A DNA stretch of 64,000 bases, taken from assembly GCF_016908515.1 (NCBI RefSeq), contig NZ_JAFBEA010000001.1:620001-684000 (forward strand), given 5' to 3'. The DNA comes from Virgibacillus halotolerans (GTDB lineage Bacteria; Bacillota; Bacilli; Bacillales; Amphibacillaceae). This document shows positions 36,960 to 47,324 of the stretch, piece by piece (the stretch's first letter is position 1; the number at the start of each line of letters is the position of its first letter). Made by a program: the position numbers and the translations under genes. The notes beneath the pieces were generated by a model. It was not told where the DNA came from and did no database searches. It saw only the letters and a program-made list of their open reading frames with translations.

Positions 36960-37742
36960 TTACTTTCCCTGATATTCGGGTTTTCTTTTTTCCTTAAATG
37001 CTGTTAAACCTTCGATCCGATCTGTTGTTGGAATGGTTTCCTTATAACATAAATGTTCAATCGCTAACCCGGTAGCAATATCTGTTTGGATTCCTTTATC
37101 AACGGCCACTTTGGCTTGACGAATTGCTATCGGTCCATTTCCTGCAATTACTTTTGCAAGTTTTAATGCCTCGTCTAATAAGTGGTCCTTCTCTACCACC
37201 TGTTCAACCAAACCAAGTGTCGATGCTTCCTCTGCTATAATAGGCTTGCCCGTAAAAATTAATCGTTTCGCCTGACCAATTCCAATTAATCTCGTTAAGC
37301 GCTGCGTACCCCCAGCCCCTGGAATAATTGCCAGAGATGTTTCTGTTAGACCAACTTTGATATGTTCAGCAGCAATTCTTAGATCACAGGCCAACGCCAA
37401 TTCTAATCCTCCACCATAGGCAGACCCATTCAATGCAGCAATGACTGGCATCGGCATCTGAGCAATTGCAGTAATTGTTTCCCCGATGAATTGTACTGCG
37501 TTAATCACTTGTTCTTCTGACATACCTTTTCGTTCTTTTAAATCTGCACCGGCACAAAACACCTTATCTCCAGCACCTGTAATAATCGTACAATAAATCT
37601 TCGGATCATGATTGATCTTCTGAATGACATCATCTAATTCCTGTAATAATGCTTTTGACAATGCATTTGCTGCTTCTGAACGTTGGAGAGTAACAACTGC
37701 AATATGCTCCTCAACAATCTTTAAATCAACAGTATTCACCAT
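36960..37742 (-). CDS. Enoyl-CoA hydratase/isomerase (probable methylglutaconyl-CoA hydratase)
   Basis: 260-residue crotonase. The oxyanion-hole segments CAGADLKERKG and AALNGSAYGGGLELALACDL are intact, with catalytic Glu positions in ETSLAIIPGAGGTQRLTRLIG. It sits where yngF lies in B. subtilis, 17 nt before the carboxyltransferase, which favours hydration of methylglutaconyl-CoA in leucine breakdown (context inference). Confidence 0.88.
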   Translation of the reverse strand: MVNTVDLKIVEEHIAVVTLQRSEAANALSKALLQELDDVIQKINHDPKIYCTIITGAGDKVFCAGADLKERKGMSEEQVINAVQFIGETITAIAQMPMPVIAALNGSAYGGGLELALACDLRIAAEHIKVGLTETSLAIIPGAGGTQRLTRLIGIGQAKRLIFTGKPIIAEEASTLGLVEQVVEKDHLLDEALKLAKVIAGNGPIAIRQAKVAVDKGIQTDIATGLAIEHLCYKETIPTTDRIEGLTAFKEKRKPEYQGK

Positions 37743-37771
37743 ATGTATCTCCTTTACCTGATAGTGTCTAG

Positions 37772-37819
37772 CAAAACAAAGCTTTACGTCATAAAATTAT
37801 GACGAAAGCTATCGTTTTG
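37772..37819. other. Long hairpin inside the acyl-CoA operon
   Basis: Stem GCTTTACGTCATAA / TTATGACGAAAGC with one bulge, extended by CAAAAC / GTTTTG, between the biotin carrier and hydratase genes. No clean T-run. It occupies the slot where a hydroxymethylglutaryl-CoA lyase gene is found in B. subtilis. Confidence 0.6.
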
Positions 37820-37844
37820 TCAGTTCGTATTCATTAAAGGTGTA

Positions 37845-38057
37845 TTACTCAATAATTGCAATCACATCACCCTCATTGACAAAATCACCTTCAGCTACTT
37901 TTATTTCTTTTACTGTTCCAGCTTCTTCTGCCCCAATTGGTATTTCCATTTTCATTGATTCCAAGATAACAATATCCTGATCTTCTTCAACGCTTTCTCC
38001 TTGACTGACTGTGATTTTCCAAACACTTCCTGCCATACTTGCCTTTATTTCCTCCAT
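37845..38057 (-). CDS. Biotin/lipoyl attachment protein (BCCP-like)
   Basis: 70-residue free-standing biotin carrier. The biotinylated lysine is in the canonical ESMKMEIPI; the fold is the usual short beta barrel (EGDFVNEGDVIAIIE at the end). Equivalent to yngHB. TAGGAGGC precedes the ATG. Works with the biotin carboxylase upstream and the carboxyltransferase downstream. Confidence 0.93.
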   Translation of the reverse strand: MEEIKASMAGSVWKITVSQGESVEEDQDIVILESMKMEIPIGAEEAGTVKEIKVAEGDFVNEGDVIAIIE

Positions 38058-38078
38058 GATAACGCCTCCTAATTTGTT

Positions 38079-39425
38079 TTAAACTGTTGGTAAATAATGT
38101 TCTTCGACAAATGCTGTTGTTGTGTCTCCCGCCTTAAACCGGTCACTGTCAATAACTTTTAACAACATAGGTATATTTGTTTTAATTCCTTCAATTTTAT
38201 ATTGTTGAAGTGCTTCTATTAATTGCTTGATTGCTTCATCTCTTGTAGATCCTTTAACAATCAGTTTCCCAATCATTGGATCATAAAATGGTGTTACATC
38301 ATAATTTTCTGTCACTGCCACCTCATTACGGATCCGTTCACCAATGGGCTTCGTAAATGTTGTAATGTGCCCAGGGGATGGGAAAAAGGTTACTGGATCC
38401 TCCGCATAAATACGTACTTCAATGGCATGGCCATCTATCTTAAGATCACCTTGCTCAATGGTTAGTGCTTTCCCGTTAGCAATATGAATCTGTTCTTCTA
38501 CAATATCCATTCCGGTTATTTCTTCTGTTACTGGGTGTTCCACCTGGATTCTTGTATTCATTTCCAGAAAGTAAAACTGTTCCTGTTCATCAACTAAGAA
38601 TTCAATTGTTCCTGCATTGGTATACCCGAGTGTTTTTACAGCATTGATAGCAGCTTCTCCCATTTTCTGCCGCGTTTGATCAGAAATAAAGGTTGATGGT
38701 GCTTCTTCAACTACTTTTTGATTTCGCCGTTGAATCGAGCATTCCCGCTCAAATAAATGAACGACATTGCCATGCTGGTCAGCTAAAATTTGTATTTCAA
38801 TATGGCGTGCATGATCCAGCTTTTTCTCCATAAACATGGCACCATCACCAAAAAATGTTTGGGCCCGTTTGGAATTCCCGGCAAATGCTTTGATTAATTC
38901 ATCATCTGTATGGACAACCTGCATCCCAATACCGCCACCACCAGCTGATGCTTTCAACATGATTGGATAACCAATTTCATTTGCTACTTTCACCGCATCT
39001 TCAGCAGTATCAATAACACCATCAGTTCCTGGCACGATGGGTACTCCCGCCTCCTGCATTGCTGCTCGTGCGGCAATCTTACTGCCCATTTTGTTCATGA
39101 CATCTCCTGTTGGACCAATAAATATAATGCCTGCTGCTGTACATTTCTTCTCAAATTGATCATTCTCACTTAAAAAACCATACCCTGGATGAATTGCATC
39201 TGCGTTTGTTTCTTTTGCGATTCTCAAGATCTTCTCCATGTTTAAGTAGCTTTCAACTACACGTGGAGGACCAAGTAAAAAGCTTTCATCCGCCATGAAA
39301 ACATATGGTGCCTTTTGATCTGCTTCAGAATAAACCGCTACAGTTTGAATACCTTGCTTTTTACAGGCACGGATAATTCTCGCGGCAATCTCCCCACGAT
39401 TTGCAATGAGTATTTTTTTAATCAT
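38079..39425 (-). CDS. Biotin carboxylase subunit (AccC/YngH family)
   Basis: ATP-dependent carboxylation of biotin. 448 residues from ATG 39425, which has AGGGGG about 9 nt upstream; a longer frame to 39533 lacks a ribosome site. Signatures: KILIANRGEIAARIIRACK, the ATP-grasp glycine loop KASAGGGGIGMQVVH, and FLEMNTRIQVEHPVTEEITG. The catalytic half only, with no fused carrier domain. Part of the acyl-CoA operon, not the fatty-acid synthesis accBC pair, by context. Confidence 0.93.
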   Translation of the reverse strand: MIKKILIANRGEIAARIIRACKKQGIQTVAVYSEADQKAPYVFMADESFLLGPPRVVESYLNMEKILRIAKETNADAIHPGYGFLSENDQFEKKCTAAGIIFIGPTGDVMNKMGSKIAARAAMQEAGVPIVPGTDGVIDTAEDAVKVANEIGYPIMLKASAGGGGIGMQVVHTDDELIKAFAGNSKRAQTFFGDGAMFMEKKLDHARHIEIQILADQHGNVVHLFERECSIQRRNQKVVEEAPSTFISDQTRQKMGEAAINAVKTLGYTNAGTIEFLVDEQEQFYFLEMNTRIQVEHPVTEEITGMDIVEEQIHIANGKALTIEQGDLKIDGHAIEVRIYAEDPVTFFPSPGHITTFTKPIGERIRNEVAVTENYDVTPFYDPMIGKLIVKGSTRDEAIKQLIEALQQYKIEGIKTNIPMLLKVIDSDRFKAGDTTTAFVEEHYLPTV

Positions 39426-39536
39426 AAACGATAACCCCCTGTCGCTTTTGTTATTACTTTCTCGTTTTCTGTAAGGCGTTCTGGATAGATAATCGCTGCC
39501 TGATTGGGATATGAATTGGCTTCTCTTCAGCATTAT

Positions 39537-40679
39537 CTAGCAACCTAGTTGTCTGGCAATAACCATGCGTTGTATTTCGGAAGTACCCTCTCCAATTTCT
39601 AATAACTTAGCATCCCGTAAATATCTTTCTACCTCGTATTCGCGCATATAACCATAACCACCATGGATTTGGATTGCCTGATTTGCTGAACGAAAGGCTG
39701 TTTCAGTAGCATATAACTTGCCGTAGGCTGCTTCTTTACTAAAAGGCTTATTATTATCTTTTAACCAGGCCGCTTTATGAACCATGTTTCTAGCAAGCTC
39801 TACTTCCATAGACATATCAGCCAATTTAAATTGAATCGCTTGGAAGCTAGAAATCGGTTTGCCAAATTGAGTACGTTCTTTGGCATAAGCTAAAGCTTTA
39901 TCAAGTGAAGCTTGTGCAATTCCTAAGCCCAATGCACCAATGGAAATTCTTCCACCATCCAATGTATATAAAAATTGATTGAACCCTTTTTGTGGATCGC
40001 CAAGTAAGTTTTTCTTTGGTACACGTACATGATCTAATACAATTTCTGCAGTGTCTGATCCGCGGACGCCCATTTTGTCATAATTACTCGTAATCTTGAC
40101 CCCTTTTGTATCTGTTGGAACAATGATTGCAGAAATAATGTTTTTTCCTTTGTCATTTTTTCCAGTTACAGCTGTTGCAATAATTGTTTTAGCAAAACTG
40201 GCATTTGTAATAAAACATTTTTCGCCATTGATGATATAGTCATCGCCATCTTCAACGGCTGTTGTTTTCGTACCACTAGCATCTGAACCTGCATTGGGTT
40301 CTGTTAAACCAAAGGAACCTAATGCTTTCCCCTCAGCTAAAGGCATTAGAAATTCTTCTTTTTGTGCCTCAGTTCCAAAATAATAAATCGGGCTAGCTCC
40401 AAGTGAAACCGCGGCTGCATAGCTTAATCCGGTGCTCCCACATACCCGACCAATTTCTTCTACAGCTAAAGCATAAGAGATGGTATCTCCGCCAGAACCG
40501 CCGTATTTTTCCGAAAACGGAATTCCTAATAATCCCAGCTCACCCATTTGTTCAAAGATGTCCACCGGAAATTTTGCTTCTTTGTCAATTTCAATCGCTC
40601 TAGGTTGGATCACTTCTTGAGCAAAATCTCTGACCATTTTTTTAATCATTGTCTGTTCTTTTGTTAGTTCAAAGTTCAT
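39537..40679 (-). CDS. Acyl-CoA dehydrogenase (probable isovaleryl-CoA type)
   Basis: 380-residue FAD enzyme. FAD and substrate motifs: [38 protein letters not shown], and [23 protein letters not shown] near the C-terminus with Glu in [18 protein letters not shown]. First structural gene of the operon, preceded by a palindrome for the TetR regulator. Context favours isovaleryl-CoA (leucine) over other branched substrates. Confidence 0.9.
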   Translation of the reverse strand: MNFELTKEQTMIKKMVRDFAQEVIQPRAIEIDKEAKFPVDIFEQMGELGLLGIPFSEKYGGSGGDTISYALAVEEIGRVCGSTGLSYAAAVSLGASPIYYFGTEAQKEEFLMPLAEGKALGSFGLTEPNAGSDASGTKTTAVEDGDDYIINGEKCFITNASFAKTIIATAVTGKNDKGKNIISAIIVPTDTKGVKITSNYDKMGVRGSDTAEIVLDHVRVPKKNLLGDPQKGFNQFLYTLDGGRISIGALGLGIAQASLDKALAYAKERTQFGKPISSFQAIQFKLADMSMEVELARNMVHKAAWLKDNNKPFSKEAAYGKLYATETAFRSANQAIQIHGGYGYMREYEVERYLRDAKLLEIGEGTSEIQRMVIARQLGC

Positions 40680-40706
40680 GGTATACCTCCTACGATATGA
40701 TCTTGA

Positions 40707-40724
40707 AGACCGACTGGTTGGTCT
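40707..40724. promoter_or_regulatory. TetR-type operator before the acyl-CoA dehydrogenase
   Basis: AGACCGAC-TG-GTTGGTCT, arms of 8 bp with one mismatch, the GACCGAC...GTCGGTC style common for TetR proteins, placed between the tetR gene and the operon it probably controls. Confidence 0.7.
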
Positions 40725-40753
40725 GTGTGTGTAAATAAAAATAGTATGTACTT

Positions 40754-41350
40754 TTAAGTAGAAAAGAATGGTTTTTCAATTAAAACTTCTTCATATCCGC
40801 CATCAGTAATCGTTTCCACTTTTAAAACCGCATGCAAAATTAAGTTGACATATATATCACCAATCTCGTCAATTGATTTCATACCAGATTGCCGGTACCA
40901 TTTATAAGTCCAATTAATCATTCCTAGTATTGCCATTGCTGTAATTTCTACTGGAAGTTCTTTGCGAAATTCCTGATTTTGTTTGCCTTCATCAATCGCT
41001 CGAACGATCATTTGTTTAAATTGATCACGTTTTTCCTTTATCAATGTTTCATATTCCGGCTTCAAATAAATACTCTCTTGATAAAAAACAGCGATATGTG
41101 GTTTGTATAAATCAAATACCTTCACAAAGTCCTTAATTATCGCCTGTAATTTTTTTGTCGGCGATTGATACGTTTCATTCGCAATGGTTGCTTTTTCTAA
41201 TACATATGAAATAAACGTATCGTGAATGACAAATAATAATTCATCTTTTGATGTAAAGTGATGGTAAAATCCACCCTTTGAGGTACCACTTTTTTCAACG
41301 ATTTCATTCACTGTAACCCCATGAAATCCATATGTTTCAAACAAGGGCAA
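40754..41350 (-). CDS. TetR family regulator of the acyl-CoA operon
   Basis: The helix-turn-helix [22 protein letters not shown] is clear, followed by a helical ligand domain. TTG 41350 is the first normal start codon but has no ribosome site and cuts off the first helix ([18 protein letters not shown] begins in frame upstream). A strong GGAGGGG at 41389-41394 points instead to in-frame codons around 41386 (GTA), which is not a known start; from there the protein would be 210 residues. Likely repressor responding to an acyl-CoA (inference from context). Confidence 0.8.
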   Translation of the reverse strand: MPLFETYGFHGVTVNEIVEKSGTSKGGFYHHFTSKDELLFVIHDTFISYVLEKATIANETYQSPTKKLQAIIKDFVKVFDLYKPHIAVFYQESIYLKPEYETLIKEKRDQFKQMIVRAIDEGKQNQEFRKELPVEITAMAILGMINWTYKWYRQSGMKSIDEIGDIYVNLILHAVLKVETITDGGYEEVLIEKPFFST

Positions 41351-41465
41351 GGAAGACTCGATTATTTCTTGACGTAAATCCGTTACAACCCCTCCTTCAA
41401 ACCATTTACCAATACTTTATCACATTTCCTTATTAATATAAAGCGTTTTCATTTTACGATATATT

Positions 41466-41503
41466 ATAAATTCAGGTGGACGATTTATCTACGTCCACCT
41501 GAA
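41466..41503 (-). terminator. parC terminator
   Basis: 12-bp stem TTCAGGTGGACG / CGTCCACCTGAA, 9-nt loop, T-rich end on the minus strand, 7 nt after the parC stop. Confidence 0.8.
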
Positions 41504-41509
41504 TACCTC

Positions 41510-43963
41510 TTAGATTTCATTTGTGTCATCAAACGGTTTTTGATATTTTGCTTCTTTCCATACCTCGTTCACTTCACCATCATGATCTGCATCAATCACA
41601 AATGACCCATTACTGTAACGGTCACTTGCTGATAGTTCCAGTGGAAAAATACTTTGCGTTTCTCCCTTTGTTGTTTCAAAACATATCGTATCCTGCTCAT
41701 TAACAGCAAAAAAGCCTCTAATTTGGTGTGGTTTATTTTTAAGTTCTCTAAGCATCGTTAATCCACGTTTTGCACGGGTCGTCTTTTCAAATTCCTTTAA
41801 ATTCATCCGTTTACACGCACCTCGCTGGGTGACTACCACAAGCGAAGGTTCGGATAAGTCGTTAAATACTTGTCCATTCGCAACATATTCTCCCTCTTTT
41901 AACTGAATCGCTTTGACTCCCCTTGCTCGTTGACCAACTATTGTTACCTCAGACTCATGATACCATAATCCATTGCCTTTATTGGAAGCAAGAAATACAT
42001 CAGCATTGCCATCAGTTTGATACACACTGATAAGTTCATCGTCATCTTTCAGATTGAGAGCGATCAATGCTTTTGAATGCCGCTGTGCATCATAGATTAT
42101 TAATTCACTTCGTTTAATCATGCCTTTTTTCGTGAAAAAGATCAGATATTGATCGGCTGTAAACGAACGAATTGGAATTGTTTGAATGATGCGTTCTTCC
42201 TTATCCAATGGTACGACATTCGATACATGCTGACCAATATCCCGCCAACGAATTTCCGGCAGTTCATGGACAGGCAACAAAACAAACTTTCCTTTGTTCG
42301 TAAACAAAAGCAGCTTATCTGTCGTATTCAATTCGATTAAATCAAGTAAATGATCGTCATCCTTCATGGCAAATCCTTCACCATTCGATGCACTATAAGA
42401 GCGCAAACTGGTTCTTTTGAGATAGCCGTCCCTCGTTGCCGATACCAGTACATCTTCACTGGCAACTGTCACTTCAATATTAATTTTTAATTCCTCTATT
42501 TTATCTTCAATGACTGTACGTCGCTGATCTACGAACGTCCTTTTAATTTCTCTTAAACCTTTTTTTATTGTTTGGAGAAGCTTATTTTCACTGGCTAAGA
42601 TCGCTTCAAGTTTTTCAATTGTTTCTCGTAATTCCGCAGCCTCTTTTTCTAGCGATGTAATATCCGTGTTTGTTAATCGATATAGCTGTAGCATCACGAT
42701 AGCTTCTGCCTGTGCATCTGAAAAATCGTACTTCGCAATAATTTGCTCTTTTGCATCCCGTTTGTCTTTTGAGGCCCGTATGGTTGCAATTAATTTATCT
42801 AAGATTGAAATTGCCTTGATTAATCCTTCAACAATATGCGCTCGATCTTTTGCCTTTTTCAAATCATAGGTTGTTTGTCTTGTGATAACTTCTTTTTGAT
42901 GAGCAATATACGCATCCAGCATGCCTGGTAATGACAGCAATTTAGGTGTCTTATCCTGAATGGCCACCATATTAAAATTATAAGTAACTTGTAAATCCGT
43001 GTTTTTATAAAAATAGTGAAGGATCCCATCACTATCAGCATCTTTCTTCAGCTCAATAACAACACGAAGTCCAGTTCGATCGGTTTCATCACGAATTTCT
43101 GCAATGCCTTCTACTTTACGGTCAATTCGCAGCTCATCCATTTTTCTAACCATATTTGCCTTGTTTACTTCATATGGAATTTCGTCGATTACGATTTGCT
43201 GACGATTTCCGCGAACATCTTCTACCTTCGCTTTTCCCCGGATGATTATTTTTCCTCGTCCAGTTTCGTAAGCCTTTTTAATACCATCAATCCCCTGAAT
43301 AATCCCGCCAGTTGGAAAATCTGGCCCCTTTATAATCGTCATTAATTCTTCAACGGTTACCTCAGGCTTATCAATTCTTTTAATGACTGCATCAATAACT
43401 TCAGCCAGGTTATGCGGGGGGATATCTGTTGCGTATCCCGATGAAATCCCCGTTGAACCATTGACAAGTAAGTTCGGAAATTTAGCCGGTAATACGACTG
43501 GTTCCAATGCCGTTTCGTCAAAGTTAGGGATGTGATCTACCGTTTCTTTATCTATATCCCGAAGTAGCTCCGCAGATATACTAGAAAGACGTGCTTCTGT
43601 ATACCGCATCGCTGCCGGGGAATCACCATCAACACTACCATTGTTACCATGCATTTCTACTAATGTATTTCTTAATTTCCAATCCTGACTTAAGCGAACC
43701 ATTGCCTCATACACTGATGAATCCCCATGTGGATGATAATTACCGATAACTGTACCAACTGTCTTCGCAGATTTACGGAACATTTTATCATGGGTATTTT
43801 TTTCTTCGTGCATCGCAAATAAAATTCTCCGTTGCACAGGCTTTAGTCCGTCTCTCGCGTCCGGTAATGCTCTTTCTTGAATAATGTATTTACTATACCT
43901 TCCAAATCTGTCACCGATAACTTCCTCTAATGGAAGGTCTAAATATTTCTCAGGTTGTGACAA
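41510..43963 (-). CDS. parC: DNA topoisomerase IV subunit A
   Basis: 817-residue DNA-cleaving subunit that decatenates daughter chromosomes. The active-site Tyr is in AAMRYTEARLS; the quinolone-resistance region reads HPHGDSSVYEAMVRLSQDW, with the Ser and Glu of sensitive strains. The C-terminal beta-pinwheel shows repeated blades (for example SRGVKAIQLKEGEY-like motifs). TTG start after AAGGGGGGG. Downstream of parE but separated by about 590 bp of repeat-bearing DNA instead of the usual short gap. Confidence 0.96.
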   Translation of the reverse strand: MSQPEKYLDLPLEEVIGDRFGRYSKYIIQERALPDARDGLKPVQRRILFAMHEEKNTHDKMFRKSAKTVGTVIGNYHPHGDSSVYEAMVRLSQDWKLRNTLVEMHGNNGSVDGDSPAAMRYTEARLSSISAELLRDIDKETVDHIPNFDETALEPVVLPAKFPNLLVNGSTGISSGYATDIPPHNLAEVIDAVIKRIDKPEVTVEELMTIIKGPDFPTGGIIQGIDGIKKAYETGRGKIIIRGKAKVEDVRGNRQQIVIDEIPYEVNKANMVRKMDELRIDRKVEGIAEIRDETDRTGLRVVIELKKDADSDGILHYFYKNTDLQVTYNFNMVAIQDKTPKLLSLPGMLDAYIAHQKEVITRQTTYDLKKAKDRAHIVEGLIKAISILDKLIATIRASKDKRDAKEQIIAKYDFSDAQAEAIVMLQLYRLTNTDITSLEKEAAELRETIEKLEAILASENKLLQTIKKGLREIKRTFVDQRRTVIEDKIEELKINIEVTVASEDVLVSATRDGYLKRTSLRSYSASNGEGFAMKDDDHLLDLIELNTTDKLLLFTNKGKFVLLPVHELPEIRWRDIGQHVSNVVPLDKEERIIQTIPIRSFTADQYLIFFTKKGMIKRSELIIYDAQRHSKALIALNLKDDDELISVYQTDGNADVFLASNKGNGLWYHESEVTIVGQRARGVKAIQLKEGEYVANGQVFNDLSEPSLVVVTQRGACKRMNLKEFEKTTRAKRGLTMLRELKNKPHQIRGFFAVNEQDTICFETTKGETQSIFPLELSASDRYSNGSFVIDADHDGEVNEVWKEAKYQKPFDDTNEI

Positions 43964-44125
43964 ACCAACCCCCCCTTATTATATATAAAATAATGATTTA
44001 TTTTTGTTGTTCATGAAACTATCTAATAACCATGACCAGCCAAGCTAGTGGAACATCCCAGAAGTTCTTCCTCATTTACAGTCTGTATAAAACCGAACGA
44101 TTCGATATGTGTTAAAAAAACGTTG

Positions 44126-44192
44126 ATTTCCACTGCAGGAGGACGCTTTCCGCAGGCATGGCTTGAGCCTCCTCGTTCCAATCAGCGAGGTA
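44126..44192 (-). repeat. Half copy of the GC-rich repeat, inverted
   Basis: Read on the minus strand, GAGGAGGCTCAAGCC and GCGGAAAGCG match the 3' half of the element at 44328-44440, with similar flanks. Probably a truncated copy. Confidence 0.65.
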
Positions 44193-44327
44193 GTACTCCG
44201 ATTTAATGAATAATTAAATGATGGTGTATCTTTTATTTAGGACTATGGATAAGTTGAAGCGCTTATGAAATAGGCTCCTATGAATCAAAACAGTAATGCA
44301 AAGTGGCGAAAATGAAAATCCATCCTA

Positions 44328-44440
44328 GCAACTGGAAAACGCGAGACTCCTGCGGGAAAAAGGCCTTGATGAGACCCCGCAAAGCGTTAGCTTGAGGAGG
44401 CTCATCAGCCGCCCGCGGAAAGCGAGTGTATTCCAGTTGC
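44328..44440 (+). repeat. GC-rich intergenic repeat with 10-bp terminal inverted repeats
   Basis: 113 bp bounded by GCAACTGGAA and TTCCAGTTGC. Internal blocks GAGACTCCTGCGGG, GAGACCCCGC, GAGGAGGCTCA and CGCGGAAAGCGAGTG resemble a repeat family I recall as widespread in Bacillaceae such as Oceanobacillus and Virgibacillus. No ORF; likely a non-autonomous mobile or structured RNA element. Confidence 0.7.
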
Positions 44441-44554
44441 GGCAATCAAAGAGAATATTTTTTCTTCACACCTTTTCAAATATACAATTTTTCATTTCAA
44501 GGTTTTGGAAAAGATTTTTGAAACATACACAAACCGCTACTTCCGCTTTTCACT

Positions 44555-46510
<1,956 letters not shown>

Positions 46511-46544
46511 TCATCGTCTCCTTCCAAAAAAATCACCTAGCATA

Positions 46545-46660
46545 TTCATCTCCGCGTGGCTAATTCACCCGTCTCTCTACAGACGGGATAAGTGCCCATC
46601 AAGCTTCGAACGCGGATGATACACGACGTCCTGTGCGTCGTATGTGCAACTACGGTTTAA
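46545..46660. repeat. Structured intergenic element upstream of parE
   Basis: Outer arms TCCGCGT / ACGCGGA enclose a CCCGTCT / AGACGGG hairpin; a third stem ACGACG / CGTCGT follows. The outer flank on the minus strand (GTAGTTGCACATACGAC) echoes the end of the repeats at 53134 and 60515. It may be part of the parE leader RNA or a mobile repeat. The rest of the 46508-46855 gap is AT-rich and must hold the parE promoter. Confidence 0.5.
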
Positions 46661-46855
46661 ACCTCATTTGAACCAAGTCTTCTTTATCATAATAGAACAA
46701 TTGTTTGATATTGTAAATTACATCTTTGATTATTAGGGAAAAATTCCATGCAGACACCATTTTAACCCCAAACTTGATGATAAGTATACTATAATTGTTA
46801 AATGCCTGCACTTGAGCCAAGGAAAGCAACTGTTCATCATTCTGTCAGGCAGCAA

Positions 46856-46885
46856 AAAAGGATGACCTCTTGCTGTCATCCTTTT
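46856..46885. terminator. yneT terminator
   Basis: 11-bp stem AAAAGGATGAC / GTCATCCTTTT, Ts on the minus strand, overlapping the approach to the yneT stop. Confidence 0.85.
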
Positions 46886-46889
46886 GGTT

Positions 46890-47309
46890 TTATTTTTTTA
46901 CTAAAACCGAATGTACTACCTTAATACATCTATCCATAATTACCTTGAAGCCCTGCTCTTTCAAGTAATGATATGCCTCTTCATTCACGACACCTTGCTG
47001 TGCCCAAAAGACCTTACAATCCGTCAAAGCTGCTCCCTTCGCAATCTGAGGCAAGTGTTCCGGCCTTCTAAACACATTGATAATGTCTACTTGATCTGGA
47101 ATAGCTGCCAAAGACGGGTATGCCTTTTCCCCTAAAACTTCATCCAATGTCGGGTTAACTGGTATGATCCGGTAACCGTTCTCTTGCATAATCTTTGCGA
47201 TTTGATGTGATGTTCTCTCCGGGTTTGCTGATAATCCAACAACAGCAATGGTTTGTGCTGTTTCCAAGATTTCTTTCATCGTTTCATTTGTTGGGTTTTC
47301 CCAAGTCAT
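46890..47309 (-). CDS. yneT: CoA-binding protein YneT
   Basis: 139-residue Rossmann-type CoA-binding protein (succinyl-CoA synthetase alpha-like N-terminal fold). TIAVVGLSANPERTSHQIAK carries the nucleotide loop; GYRIIPVNPTLDEVLGEKAY and the final segment KVIMDRCIKVVHS are family marks. Exact role unknown. In B. subtilis yneT lies between plsY and parE; here opuFA-opuFB have been inserted between yneT and plsY. Confidence 0.9.
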   Translation of the reverse strand: MTWENPTNETMKEILETAQTIAVVGLSANPERTSHQIAKIMQENGYRIIPVNPTLDEVLGEKAYPSLAAIPDQVDIINVFRRPEHLPQIAKGAALTDCKVFWAQQGVVNEEAYHYLKEQGFKVIMDRCIKVVHSVLVKK

Positions 47310-47324
47310 ATATTACACACTCCT

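Larger units (their letters stand above)
43964..44554. other. Enlarged parE-parC gap
   Basis: No gene on either strand. It holds two related GC-rich repeats in opposite orientation (44126-44192 and 44328-44440) and about 130 bp of AT-rich spacer between them. Confidence 0.7.
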
